A stretch of 64,000 nucleotides of DNA from Streptococcus marmotae (GTDB lineage Bacteria; Bacillota; Bacilli; Lactobacillales; Streptococcaceae), in NCBI RefSeq assembly GCF_001623565.1, contig NZ_CP015196.1, forward strand, positions 1,199,501 through 1,263,500. The letters are read 5' to 3'. How positions within the stretch are numbered: position 1 is the first letter of the stretch; each line of letters begins with the position of its first letter. The notes under the pieces are model-generated. The model ran no database searches and was not told the origin of the DNA. It saw nothing but the letters and a program-made list of their open reading frames with translations. Shown here one piece after another: positions 35,084 through 44,247 of this stretch. The position numbers and the translations under genes are program-made.

Positions 35084-36758
35084 ACTGGCACTCCTTGCCT
35101 TACTTGCTTTCGTCTTTTTTGCAAGACCTGTTTCGGCAGCGGATTCCTATAGTCATCTCTTTATCACGATTACAGATGCAACCACGGCCTTGAATAAAGG
35201 GGACAAGGAAAGAGCAGAGCAGTTGATTGCCCAGTTGCAGGAAGATTTCACACAAGTTGAAAATCATGATTCCAAGGCTGGTCAGATGGTGACCAACCGT
35301 CTAACGGAATTGAAACAAGAACCGACAGAAGAAAAATTAGTGGCTGTTTCAAAAGCTCTCTTGGATTTTGAAGCTGAGCAGCATCCAGTTGATGTTGATG
35401 CTGAAAAAGAAAAACTGATGAACAAGTTATCTCCTGCCTTTGACCTTTTGCAGGAAGCGATTGAGCGGAAAGAGATTGACAGTGTCAAGGAGAACTACAA
35501 AAAACTCAATAGTACGTGGACAGTGAATGAAGGCATTGTTCGTGATACTAGTACAGGGCATTACGGAAAAATTGAAACAGCCATTTCTTTCTTACGCAGT
35601 AGCATTGAAACAGAACCTGTAGACTATGGCAGTATTCAAACATCATTTGATGATTTAAAAAATGCTATTCAAGCCTTTGTAGCTGGTCAAGAGGTAGCTA
35701 CAGCTGCAACGGATGTAACCTTAACAGATGGGATTGATCTGCTCAAGCAAGCACAAACTGCTTTTGAAGCAGGTGATAAGACCAAAGGGGCTTCTCTGAT
35801 GAAGGAATTTATCACCATTTGGCCGACCATTGAAGGAGATGTTAGTACACGGAATCCAAGTCTCTATACTCGTGTCGAGAGTGAGTCGCCTGTCATCATG
35901 GTACGAGGTGACGAAGCGGCTTATCAAGAAAAACTAGCCCAGTTAATTGCTGATTTGGCAAGCATTGATCCCTCAGCCAGCTATACTGTCTTTGATGCGA
36001 TGTTAATCCTTCTGCGGGAGGGAGTTGAGGCTCTTCTCATTGTGATGGCTCTAGTATCTACTCTAAAAGCTAGCAAGCAGAAAAAAGGCTTGCTTTGGGT
36101 TTATGGTGGAGCTGTCGTCGGATTGCTAGCCAGTGCCCTGTTGGCGATTGCCTTACACCAATTTTTCCCAAGGCTCTCCTCTGGTGCCAATCGTGAAATC
36201 ATTGAGGGCTTGGTGGGGATTGTTGCGGTTGTGATGATGGTTGTCATTGGTATTTGGCTCCACAGTAAATCTTCTGTCAAGAAGTGGAATGCCTATATGG
36301 AGCAGCAGATGCAGGTGGTGACAGCGAGCGGTAGCTTCATTTCCATGTTTGCCTTGAGTTTTCTAGCGGTCTTTCGTGAGGGGGCAGAAACCATTCTCTT
36401 TTATGCAGGTATCCTACCAAAGATTAGCCTCAATGACTTTCTATTAGGAATTGGTCTAGCCTTTTTAGTCCTTTTACTCTTGGCTGTTGTCATGCTGAAA
36501 ACAACGAGCAAAATCAAGCCACATAAGGTATTTTTTTATCTGACTTGGCTGATTTATGCCCTAGCCTTTAAGATGTTGGGAGTTAGTATCCATGCCTTAC
36601 AATTGACCAATATCCTCTCGAGTCATGTAGTGAGAGGCATTCCTACAATAGATGTGATTGGTCTGTATCCAAGTCTAGAAATTCTGCTACCACAGGTCTT
36701 TCTCATCCTCTTGATTGCTGGTTTAACGTGGAAGAATCGAGAACATCATGCACACTAA
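35061..36758 (+). CDS. efeU: Iron permease EfeU (FTR1 family) with large extracellular domain
   Basis: The product is 565 aa. A signal peptide (about 1-26, ending VSA) is followed by a mostly helical extracellular domain (about 27-300). Seven or so membrane segments come next. REGVEALLI and FREGAETILFYAG are the paired RExxE motifs that carry iron in FTR1 permeases. The start is TTG at 35061 with ggagag five bases before; it overlaps efeB by 23 bases. The long N-terminal domain is usual in Gram-positive members and may take iron from EfeM. Confidence 0.9.
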   Translation: MVKPYLNKLALLALLAFVFFARPVSAADSYSHLFITITDATTALNKGDKERAEQLIAQLQEDFTQVENHDSKAGQMVTNRLTELKQEPTEEKLVAVSKALLDFEAEQHPVDVDAEKEKLMNKLSPAFDLLQEAIERKEIDSVKENYKKLNSTWTVNEGIVRDTSTGHYGKIETAISFLRSSIETEPVDYGSIQTSFDDLKNAIQAFVAGQEVATAATDVTLTDGIDLLKQAQTAFEAGDKTKGASLMKEFITIWPTIEGDVSTRNPSLYTRVESESPVIMVRGDEAAYQEKLAQLIADLASIDPSASYTVFDAMLILLREGVEALLIVMALVSTLKASKQKKGLLWVYGGAVVGLLASALLAIALHQFFPRLSSGANREIIEGLVGIVAVVMMVVIGIWLHSKSSVKKWNAYMEQQMQVVTASGSFISMFALSFLAVFREGAETILFYAGILPKISLNDFLLGIGLAFLVLLLLAVVMLKTTSKIKPHKVFFYLTWLIYALAFKMLGVSIHALQLTNILSSHVVRGIPTIDVIGLYPSLEILLPQVFLILLIAGLTWKNREHHAH

Positions 36759-37485
36759 ACAAGAACTAACCGTTGTCGAGCATTTGACCGAATTTCGGAG
36801 CCGTTTTATTTGGACCCTATCCTTTTTCTTCGTTAGTTTTTTGATCAGTCTCTATTTTTCGAGAAGTATTTACCAGTTTTTGACTCAGGGATTTTCTCAG
36901 AAATTGATTGTCTTGGGCCCTAACGATATATTATGGATTTATATCAACATAGCCAGTCTCTTAGCCTTTACACTGACCTTGCCGTTTTTGACCTATCAAG
37001 TTTGGGCTTTTGTAGTTCCAGCGCTTGATAAAGGAGAAGCCAGAAGTATTTTCTGGTATATTCCAGCAGTCTTTTGCTGCTTTGCCTTGGGCTTACTATT
37101 TGGGTTTTATCTGGTTAGTCCAGCTCTCTTACAGGTTCTTTTGTCATTCGGAGATGGGCTCTTTGATACGCAATTAACAGCACAAAATTATCTGGCTTTC
37201 TTGTTACATACGACAATTCCGATGGCTGTTTTGTTTGAAATACCTGTTTTAGTGGCATTTTTGACCTCCCTTGGTATCCTTAGTCCACGATTTTTGGTAC
37301 AATATAGAAGACATGCCTACTTTACCTTGTTGGTGATTGCAGTGGTCATTACACCAGCTGATTTTACAAGTGATTTAGCCATGACGGTTCCCCTTATCCT
37401 CATCTATGAAGTAAGTGTTGGTATCAGTAAATGGCTCTATCGAAAAAAAGAAAAAAGGAGAACCTATTATGGGAATCTTACGTGA
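36748..37485 (+). CDS. tatC: Sec-independent protein translocase TatC
   Basis: The product is 245 aa with six membrane segments. LTVVEHLTEFRSRFIW near the N-terminus holds the conserved Glu and Arg that read the twin-arginine signal. FTLTLPFLTYQVWAFVVPAL and FGFYLVSPALL are further signatures. It overlaps efeU by 11 bases and tatA by 17. The neighbouring EfeB is the evident cargo. Streptococci often lack a Tat system, so this minimal TatC-TatA pair travels with its substrate. Confidence 0.93.
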   Translation: MHTKQELTVVEHLTEFRSRFIWTLSFFFVSFLISLYFSRSIYQFLTQGFSQKLIVLGPNDILWIYINIASLLAFTLTLPFLTYQVWAFVVPALDKGEARSIFWYIPAVFCCFALGLLFGFYLVSPALLQVLLSFGDGLFDTQLTAQNYLAFLLHTTIPMAVLFEIPVLVAFLTSLGILSPRFLVQYRRHAYFTLLVIAVVITPADFTSDLAMTVPLILIYEVSVGISKWLYRKKEKRRTYYGNLT

Positions 37486-37648
37486 TATTGGTGCACCGGG
37501 AATGATTATCTTGGTCTTGGGTGCCCTCTTGATTTTTGGACCAAAACGCTTACCAGAGTTGGGCGAATCCATTGGTAAAATGATCTCATCCTTTAAAAAA
37601 GCCATGGAAAATGGTGAAGAAAAAGAAAAGGATGATACAGCTCATTAA
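37469..37648 (+). CDS. tatA: Twin-arginine translocase pore subunit TatA
   Basis: The product is 59 aa. A single membrane segment (about 5-21, IGAPGMIILVLGALLIF) is followed by the FGPKRLPELGESIGKM hinge and amphipathic helix, then a charged tail. The start at 37469 follows aaaaggagaacc and overlaps the end of tatC. No TatB is present; one TatA serves both roles in minimal Gram-positive systems. It is the last gene of the operon. Confidence 0.93.
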   Translation: MGILRDIGAPGMIILVLGALLIFGPKRLPELGESIGKMISSFKKAMENGEEKEKDDTAH

Positions 37649-37661
37649 GGCTATTTTGAGA

Positions 37662-37703
37662 AGAGAGTGGGGAATGTCGATTGAACGCTTCCGCACTCTT
37701 TTT
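37662..37703 (+). terminator. Terminator of the efe-tat operon
   Basis: Arms agagtg.ggaa and ttcc.cactct pair with one mismatch over a 14-base loop, then TTTTTT. Confidence 0.75.
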
Positions 37704-37844
37704 TACAGGATTGGTAGGGGACATCGTTAGATTTCAATAATTGATTTTCCTCAGTATTCCTTTTTAATTTGAGTATCTACAGTTATTTCTCTGATGGTTG
37801 CTCTAGCTGAAATGAGTTAAATTAAAACGGTTAAGGAGAGCAAA

Positions 37845-38888
37845 ATGCTATTTGAAGACGCTTTTTTCAAGAATCAAATCTGGCAGCAAGATCGCTTAGT
37901 TGCCTATGGTTTTCAAGAAAAAGATGGTTGGTGGACAGTTCATCAGCCTTTTATGAATGGGCATTTTGAAGCACGAATACGGGTAAAAGTCCCGAATCAG
38001 GTTGTAGCGCAGGTCTGGGATATAGATATGGATGAAGAATACCATGCCTTTCGCATTCAACGTGCAGTTGGAGCATTTGTCGGTGAAGTACGAGAAAACT
38101 ACGCTGCGCTTCTTCATGAAATCGTCCAACAATGTGCAGAAGAAGAGCCCTTTCAATCTCCACAAGGGAATCGCCTTATAAGGTATATTCAGAAACGATT
38201 TCAAGAAGAGCCAGATTATCCATTTACTAAAGCGCCAGACATTGCTACCCTACGGCACGCTGGAAATCAAAAATGGTATGGCTTGATGACCCAAGTGCCG
38301 TGGACAGTCTTGAAGAGAACAGATAAAGAAGGAAAAATAGACATCATCAATGTCAAAGTAGAAGCAGATCAGATAGAGGATATAGTAGGAAGAGGGGGGA
38401 TTTATCCTGCCTATCATATGTCTAAAAAAAGTTGGGTTTCAATCAGTTTAGATGATAGCTTATCAGATGAGGACTTGTTTGCCTTGGTGGAAAAGAGTCG
38501 CCAGTTGGTTGCACCGAAAAGTGCACAGTCCCTAACGGAGACTTGCTATTGGATTCTTCCTGCCAATCCCGCACTTTATGATATTGATACGGAATTGCGG
38601 AATGAGGGAGAGATTTTATGGACTCAAAAGCCGAACATTAAACGAGATGACATTGTCTGTATCTATATGACAAAACCGATTCAAGCGATTCGCTATCTCT
38701 GTCGGGTAAGCAAGGCTCATCTCACTGAGGGAGATGAGGTTTATATGAAGCTAGAACTGCTTCGAGAATTGTCTGATAGTGAATTTCCCCTGTTGCGGAT
38801 GAAGGATTTGGGAGTTAAAGCAGTAAGAGGACCACGCCTAGCCACACCAGAATGCCGGAAGGTCCTCGAAAGCTTGCTAAAGGAGTGA
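37845..38888 (+). CDS. MmcQ/YjbR-like protein with EVE-like C-terminal part
   Basis: The product is 347 aa and soluble. Residues 1-120 include WWTVHQPFMNGHFEARIRVKVPN, as in the N-terminal part of YjbR-type proteins. Residues 140-225 (QKWYGLMTQVPWTVLKR...HMSKKSWVSISLDDSLSDEDLFALVEKSRQLV) fit the MmcQ/YjbR domain, a DNA-binding-like fold. Residues 230-345 (CYWILPANPALYDI...GEILWTQKPNIKRDDIVCIYMTKP) resemble an EVE/PUA-like domain. Function is unknown. The start follows aaggagag. It appears to be monocistronic. Confidence 0.7.
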   Translation: MLFEDAFFKNQIWQQDRLVAYGFQEKDGWWTVHQPFMNGHFEARIRVKVPNQVVAQVWDIDMDEEYHAFRIQRAVGAFVGEVRENYAALLHEIVQQCAEEEPFQSPQGNRLIRYIQKRFQEEPDYPFTKAPDIATLRHAGNQKWYGLMTQVPWTVLKRTDKEGKIDIINVKVEADQIEDIVGRGGIYPAYHMSKKSWVSISLDDSLSDEDLFALVEKSRQLVAPKSAQSLTETCYWILPANPALYDIDTELRNEGEILWTQKPNIKRDDIVCIYMTKPIQAIRYLCRVSKAHLTEGDEVYMKLELLRELSDSEFPLLRMKDLGVKAVRGPRLATPECRKVLESLLKE

Positions 38889-38899
38889 CTTAGCAAGCT
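38871..38899 (+). terminator. Hairpin across the stop codon of the YjbR-like gene
   Basis: Arms agcttgctaa (38871-38880) and ttagcaagct (38890-38899) are perfect, with the TGA stop in the loop. No T run follows, so termination is uncertain. Confidence 0.4.
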
Positions 38900-38932
38900 G
38901 TAACAAAATTATCAGAAAATTTACTATTTTAC

Positions 38933-38960
38933 TTTACATCTTCCCTAAAAAGTCTATAAT
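38933..38960 (+). promoter_or_regulatory. asnA promoter
   Basis: TTTACA (38933-38938), a 16-base spacer and TATAAT (38955-38960), 30 bases before the start codon. Confidence 0.72.
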
Positions 38961-38989
38961 AAGAATATAGTTTTTGGAGGTTATGGAGT

Positions 38990-39982
38990 ATGAAGAAGAG
39001 TTTTATCCACCAGCAAGAAGAAATTTCCTTTGTCAAAAATACCTTTACCCAATATCTCAAGGACAAGTTGGAAATTGTGGAAGTGCAAGGACCGATTTTG
39101 AGCCGTGTCGGTGATGGGATGCAGGACAATTTGTCAGGGGTTGAAAATGCGGTGACTGTCCATGTCAAGTTGATTCCTGATGCGACCTATGAAGTCGTCC
39201 ATTCTTTGGCGAAATGGAAACGTCACACTCTTGCACGGTTTGGCTTCAATGAGGGGGAGGGTCTTTTTGTCCATATGAAAGCCCTTCGTCCAGATGAAGA
39301 TTCACTTGACCCGATTCACTCGGTTTATGTAGACCAGTGGGACTGGGAGAAAGTTATTCCAAACGGTAGGCGTAATCTGGCTTATTTAAAAGAAACCGTT
39401 GAGCTGATTTACAAGGCCATTCGGTTGACTGAATTAGCTGTTGAAGCTCGCTATGATATTGAAGCGGTGCTGCCTAAGCAGATTACCTTTATTCACTCGG
39501 AAGCATTGGCAGAGCGTTATCCAGATTTGACGCCTAAAGAGCGGGAAAATGCAATCGCTAAAGAATACGGTGCTGTTTTTCTCATTGGGATTGGTGGTGA
39601 ATTACCAGATGGAAAACCGCATGACGGACGGGCTCCTGACTATGATGACTGGACAACGCTGTCTGAAAATGGCTACAAGGGCTTAAACGGAGATATTCTC
39701 GTGTGGAATGAGCAATTGCAATCCGCTTTTGAATTATCTTCTATGGGGATTCGGGTAGATGAAGAAGCTCTCAAACGTCAGGTAGCTATTACAGGTGATG
39801 AAGATCGACTGGAATTTGAATGGCATAAGGCACTTTTAAATGGACTCTTCCCACTTTCAATCGGCGGAGGAATTGGTCAATCACGCCTGGCCATGTTCCT
39901 TCTCCGCAAAAAACACATCGGTGAAGTCCAATCAAGCGTCTGGCCGCAAGACGTCCGTGACACATTTGAGAATATATTATAA
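38990..39982 (+). CDS. asnA: Aspartate--ammonia ligase (asparagine synthetase A)
   Basis: The product is 330 aa, a class II aminoacyl-tRNA-synthetase-like enzyme that makes asparagine from aspartate, ammonia and ATP. Signatures are [52 protein letters not shown] and [16 protein letters not shown] (ATP site). Length is that of E. coli AsnA. It has its own promoter and terminator. Start follows ttggaggtt. Confidence 0.95.
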   Translation: MKKSFIHQQEEISFVKNTFTQYLKDKLEIVEVQGPILSRVGDGMQDNLSGVENAVTVHVKLIPDATYEVVHSLAKWKRHTLARFGFNEGEGLFVHMKALRPDEDSLDPIHSVYVDQWDWEKVIPNGRRNLAYLKETVELIYKAIRLTELAVEARYDIEAVLPKQITFIHSEALAERYPDLTPKERENAIAKEYGAVFLIGIGGELPDGKPHDGRAPDYDDWTTLSENGYKGLNGDILVWNEQLQSAFELSSMGIRVDEEALKRQVAITGDEDRLEFEWHKALLNGLFPLSIGGGIGQSRLAMFLLRKKHIGEVQSSVWPQDVRDTFENIL

Positions 39983-40009
39983 AAAAGAACTGGAAATCAG
40001 TTCTTTTTT
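39981..40009 (+). terminator. asnA terminator
   Basis: Perfect 12-bp arms (39981-39992 and 39998-40009) with a 5-base loop, starting inside the stop codon and ending in T's. Confidence 0.9.
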
Positions 40010-40117
40010 ATATGTTGGGAAACGCTTACTTATTTGCCGAAAAAGACGGCAAAAACATCTACTACCAAATAATGTTCGTAACTTTTATAATAAATGTATA
40101 GAAAGAGAGGGGAGAAG

Positions 40118-42199
40118 GTGAAGGAAAGAACTATTGCACTGATTAATTTGTTATTACTTTCAAAACTGCCAGTCCAAATGAAGCAATTACAAAAGGATTT
40201 GCAAGTTAGCGCTCGAACGATTCGTAACGATATTGCTAATTTAAATGAATTTCTAGAAAAATATCATCTTCCCAAAGTTCAATCTATCCGAAGTAAAGGA
40301 TTTCAATTGGAGTTATCTGAACAAGAAGAAAAGATATTTAGAAGTTATCTTCGAGATGAAGAAATGCAAGATTATTTGACACGAGAAGAACGGATGTTAG
40401 ATATCTTGCTAGACATAGCATTAAATACGGAACCCGTATTTCTTTATCGAAAAGAAGAAGAGTATCGCGTTTCAAAGTCAACGATTGATGAAGATATGCG
40501 TCAGTTGAGACAACGCTTGATTTCCTATCATGTGCAAATTGTTAGTCTTCCTAAAATTGGTTTGGTTTTAGAGGGGAAAGAATCGACGATTCGAACGATG
40601 TTATACGCTTTTATTAGTTCAGCACTTGCGAGAGATGAGGAACGATTTGAATTAAGTCGCCCAGATATTATCGAGCATTACATAGCACCGGAGCGTATTC
40701 AAATGCTTGATAATCTATTTGAGGATACTATTTATTCGATTGGCGATCAACTTCATCGGCTTCATTTTAACCTATTTACTTGTATTTGGATGGGTAGAAT
40801 CATGAAAGGGCAGTTAGTTGAAGCAACAGAAGTTCCCACCGAGTCTGTAAAGGATATTCGAGGTATTAAAGAGTATTTACATCGTATTTGTACATATTAT
40901 TCCTTAATACCTACTGTCACGGAGTTGGATTATATTTATGCGATGCTGCAATCGTTTCATGTGAAGGAAGAATATAGTCCGATTAACTGGTTGCAGTTAC
41001 AAATGTTAACACTCCAATTAATCCATTTTGTTACAGAACGGACGGGAGTCCCATTTTCAAAAAAAGAAAATTCTCTTCAAGAATCTCTCTATAGACACCT
41101 GATTAGCATGGTTTCACGAATCGAGAATAATATTCAATTAACAAATCCATTAACGGAAAAAATTCGACAGAGTTATGGAGTTATTTATGAAGCGGTTCAA
41201 GTATTTTCGACTGACTTGGCGAAACAGCTAGGTAAGACAATATTAGAAGATGAAATTGCCTTTCTTGCTATTCATTTTTCAGCAGCACTAAGTGAAATGA
41301 ATCAAGAAAACCAATATTGGTATCGAGCAGTGGTGATTTGTAATCATGGTGTCGCAACTGGGAAATTACTGTCAGAGAATTTAAGAGAATTTTTTAATAT
41401 TGAAGTTTTCGCAGTTTTAAGTTCTAAGGAATTGGCAATTGTGGATAAATTGGATGTAGACTTGGTTTTTTCCACAGTAGAAATTACCTATACTCAAAAG
41501 CCGCTTCTAATTGTAGATTCTTTAATACAGGAAAGTACAAAGGTTCGCATTCTCCATTTTTTAGCAGAACATTCGGAAGCTAGGCGAGTTATTCATAAGC
41601 GTAATGATTATACAGTGATGTTTCAAGAGTTACTTTACCTTGTTGGGCAAATAGGAGATATTGATAAAAATTGTTATCTGGCGCTAAGCCAGCTATTTAA
41701 AGAATATGATTTAACGATAAATATAAGAGAGGTACAGCCTATGATACAAGATATTTTAACAGACGATAGTATTCAAATTATAGCGAAAGAGTATGATTGG
41801 CCAGATGCTATAAAGCTAGTTGGCCAACCGTTATTGGATAAATCAATTATTACACAAAATTATGTATCTGCTATGATTAATAGTGTATCAGAGTATGGTC
41901 CATATATTGTTATAGGACCGCACCTAGCCTTAGCTCATGCTAGACCGCAAGACGGGGCTAATAAATTAGGGTTAAGTGTTGCTGTTTTTGAAAAACCAGT
42001 TTATTTTGGCCCAGAGGAAGAGCAACAAGTATCCGTAATCTTTTGTTTATCTGCAGTTGATGCATTTTCACATTTGAATATTATGAAAAGTTTGGTGAAT
42101 TTAATTCGTCATACTGATAAAATCGAGCAACTTTCCCAAGCGAGGGATATTGAAACTGTTAAACAAATTTTATTTCATTCACATAAGGAGGAAGAATGA
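40118..42199 (+). CDS. PRD-containing transcriptional activator with EIIB-like and EIIA domains
   Basis: The product is 693 aa. Domains in order: an N-terminal HTH (LPVQMKQLQKDLQVSARTIRNDI), a second HTH (about 95-150), two PTS-regulation domains (about 170-390), a EIIB-like domain (AVVICNHGVATGKLL, about 410-490, with Asn-His instead of Cys) and a fructose/mannitol-type EIIA domain (about 545-690) whose phospho-His is at 607 (LALAHARP). Activity is likely set by phosphorylation of the PRDs by PTS proteins. GTG at 40118 follows gaggggagaa; the ATG at 40094 has no ribosome site. It leads the PTS operon it probably controls. Confidence 0.87.
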   Translation: MKERTIALINLLLLSKLPVQMKQLQKDLQVSARTIRNDIANLNEFLEKYHLPKVQSIRSKGFQLELSEQEEKIFRSYLRDEEMQDYLTREERMLDILLDIALNTEPVFLYRKEEEYRVSKSTIDEDMRQLRQRLISYHVQIVSLPKIGLVLEGKESTIRTMLYAFISSALARDEERFELSRPDIIEHYIAPERIQMLDNLFEDTIYSIGDQLHRLHFNLFTCIWMGRIMKGQLVEATEVPTESVKDIRGIKEYLHRICTYYSLIPTVTELDYIYAMLQSFHVKEEYSPINWLQLQMLTLQLIHFVTERTGVPFSKKENSLQESLYRHLISMVSRIENNIQLTNPLTEKIRQSYGVIYEAVQVFSTDLAKQLGKTILEDEIAFLAIHFSAALSEMNQENQYWYRAVVICNHGVATGKLLSENLREFFNIEVFAVLSSKELAIVDKLDVDLVFSTVEITYTQKPLLIVDSLIQESTKVRILHFLAEHSEARRVIHKRNDYTVMFQELLYLVGQIGDIDKNCYLALSQLFKEYDLTINIREVQPMIQDILTDDSIQIIAKEYDWPDAIKLVGQPLLDKSIITQNYVSAMINSVSEYGPYIVIGPHLALAHARPQDGANKLGLSVAVFEKPVYFGPEEEQQVSVIFCLSAVDAFSHLNIMKSLVNLIRHTDKIEQLSQARDIETVKQILFHSHKEEE

Positions 42200-42510
42200 T
42201 GGGACGTCCAATCACAATTTTATTTGTATGTGGAGCAGGACTAGGGTCTAGTTTTGCTGCTCAGATGGCTGCGGAGGATGTATTAAATCAATACAATGTC
42301 AATGCCAAATTAGACCATGTTGATATTTCAACAGCAGCATCTGTCCAACCAGATGTTATTATCACAGCACAGAATTTCCAAAAACAATTTGAAACATTTT
42401 CAATTGATGAGGAAAAAACTGCGATTATTTATTTGAAGAATATCGTTTCTTCAAAAGAAATTGAAGAAAAATTACTACCTATATTGCGCGAAAAACAAGT
42501 GATTGAATAA
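42199..42510 (+). CDS. PTS EIIB subunit (ascorbate/galactitol type)
   Basis: The product is 103 aa. The phosphocysteine loop FVCGAGLGSS has its Cys at about residue 11. The size and the pairing with a UlaA-type EIIC place it with UlaB-like proteins. It accepts phosphate from an EIIA and passes it to the incoming sugar. The ATG at 42199 lies 7 bases from aggagg, which suits better than the ATG three bases earlier. It overlaps the regulator stop by one base. Confidence 0.87.
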   Translation: MGRPITILFVCGAGLGSSFAAQMAAEDVLNQYNVNAKLDHVDISTAASVQPDVIITAQNFQKQFETFSIDEEKTAIIYLKNIVSSKEIEEKLLPILREKQVIE

Positions 42511-42523
42511 AGGAGAAAAAACG

Positions 42524-43813
42524 ATGCAAATTGTAAATTTTATTATTAACAATATTTTAACTCAAGCCTCTATCACAATCGCATTGATTGCGATGCTAGG
42601 TCTTGTACTGCAAAAGAAGTCTCTTGGACAGGTTATTTCTGGAACGTTAAAAACGTTGCTTGGTTTTCAAGTCTTGAGTGCTGGTTCAAGTGTTATTGTA
42701 GGAAGTTTGCTTTACTTTGGTGATATTTTTAAAGTTGCTTTCCATACACAAGGAATTGTTCCTTCGATTGAAGCTATTAATGGTCAAGCGATGAATGATC
42801 TTGGTTTAGGAAGTGACATTGCTTTAACCTTCTTAGCAATCTTTATTTTCAATATTTTATTTGCCCGTCTAACGAAGTGGAAATATATCTTCCTTACAGG
42901 TCAAGCTATTCTTTGGATGGCTACGATGACAACTGTCTTTGGTTATTTTGCTGGCTTACGTGGATTTGTACTGATTATTGTCGGTGGTATGGTTGGGGGC
43001 TTCTTTGCAATCGCTATGCCAGCTATTGCTCAACCAATTATTCGGAAAGTAACAGGATCAAATGATATTGCATTAGGGCATTTCTGTACAATTGGCTATT
43101 TGTTTGAAGCAGGAGTAGCAAAAATATTTGGAGAGCGTGGAGAAAATAAAAAATCTATCGAAGATATTCAGTTACCAAAAGCATTTGATTTCTTACAGGA
43201 TACGTATTTGTCTGTAATGGTTGTAATGGTACCACTTTATCTTGTCACAGCTGCTATTGCTGGGCCAGGAATCGTTGATACAGGCAGTCAAAACCATATT
43301 ATGTTTGCATTCTTACAATCTATTCAATTTGTAGTAGGTGTGTATATTCTTTTATCAGGTGTGCGTCTCTTGTTGGCTGAGATTGTACCAGCCTTCCGAG
43401 GAATTGCGATGAAACTTGTGCCAGATGCGATTCCTGCTCTTGATTGTCCAGTATTTTTCCCTTATTCACCAAACGCTGTTATTTTAGGATTTATTACGAC
43501 TACAATTGGGACACTAATTGCAATGGTCACTCTTCCACTATTTGGTCTTGCGACCATTTTGCCAGGTATGCTGACTAATTTCTTTGCAGGTGGAACTGCG
43601 GGAGTCTTCGGAAACGCTGTAGGAGGCCGTAGAGGAGCGATTATTGGTGGTATCGCCCATGGATTCTTCATTACTCTTTTGCCAGCCCTTTTGGTAACTG
43701 CATTTGGTCAGCTTGGTTTTGTCAACGCAACTGCAACAGACGTTGACACGGTAGCAGCAGCTCTATTGTATGCATGGTTATTTAGTCCAGTATTAAAAAT
43801 GCTGAATATTTAA
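42524..43813 (+). CDS. PTS EIIC permease, ascorbate (UlaA/SgaT) family
   Basis: The product is 429 aa with about 11 membrane segments. LGFQVLSAGSSVIVGSL and FFPYSPNAVILGF are typical of the UlaA family, in which the sugar or acid is moved and phosphorylated together with EIIB. The start at 42524 follows aaaggagaa; the upstream in-frame start overlaps the EIIB gene. The neighbours (aldolase, P-loop kinase) differ from the ascorbate catabolic set (UlaD/E/F), so the substrate is probably not ascorbate. Confidence 0.87.
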   Translation: MQIVNFIINNILTQASITIALIAMLGLVLQKKSLGQVISGTLKTLLGFQVLSAGSSVIVGSLLYFGDIFKVAFHTQGIVPSIEAINGQAMNDLGLGSDIALTFLAIFIFNILFARLTKWKYIFLTGQAILWMATMTTVFGYFAGLRGFVLIIVGGMVGGFFAIAMPAIAQPIIRKVTGSNDIALGHFCTIGYLFEAGVAKIFGERGENKKSIEDIQLPKAFDFLQDTYLSVMVVMVPLYLVTAAIAGPGIVDTGSQNHIMFAFLQSIQFVVGVYILLSGVRLLLAEIVPAFRGIAMKLVPDAIPALDCPVFFPYSPNAVILGFITTTIGTLIAMVTLPLFGLATILPGMLTNFFAGGTAGVFGNAVGGRRGAIIGGIAHGFFITLLPALLVTAFGQLGFVNATATDVDTVAAALLYAWLFSPVLKMLNI

Positions 43814-43839
43814 CTATCTATCTGAGGAGGTAAGTGGGA

Positions 43840-44238
43840 ATGTTTTCATTTTTTAAGAAAAAAGAGCCTCAGAAAAAAGAGGAAGTTCCTCAAAATATCT
43901 TGAGTGATGAAGAAAAGACTTTGGTTCGTGAGAAAATTGTAGATTTCAATAAACAATTAGCAGGCGGGGACCTTGAGGTTGATCAAAGGGCACAGCTTTA
44001 TGAGGAAATAGGTTTATTGCAAGCAAAGTTGGAAGAGGTCGAAGAGGCTATTCAGACTTTAGAAAGTAGCTTGGCATTAAAGTTAACGATGGGAGCTGGC
44101 TATAAACAATTGATGAATCTATATAATCAAAAAAGAGCGGAAGCAGCCCGTAATAAAGATAATGAGGCCATCGATTACTACATGAATAAAATGGACGACA
44201 TGAGAAATATCGCGAAGAAATTAACATTAACAAGGTAG
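43840..44238 (+). CDS. Small coiled-coil protein of unknown function
   Basis: The product is 132 aa, highly charged, with no membrane segment. After a basic start (MFSFFKKKEPQKKEEVP), residues 25-85 (DEEKTLVREKIVDFNKQLAG...QAKLEEVEEAIQTLESSL) form probable coiled-coil helices. I do not recognise the family. The ATG at 43840 lies 9 bases after aggagg; the GTG at 43834 is too close. Tight spacing (26 bases after EIIC, 9 before the aldolase) shows that it belongs to the PTS operon, perhaps as a scaffold or regulator of the permease. Confidence 0.7.
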   Translation: MFSFFKKKEPQKKEEVPQNILSDEEKTLVREKIVDFNKQLAGGDLEVDQRAQLYEEIGLLQAKLEEVEEAIQTLESSLALKLTMGAGYKQLMNLYNQKRAEAARNKDNEAIDYYMNKMDDMRNIAKKLTLTR

Positions 44239-44247
44239 GATAATTTT

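Noticed and set aside
40094..40117. ATG at 40094 as start of the PRD regulator
   Set aside because: No ribosome site precedes it, while GTG at 40118 follows gaggggagaa at good distance and the next residues match the HTH start.
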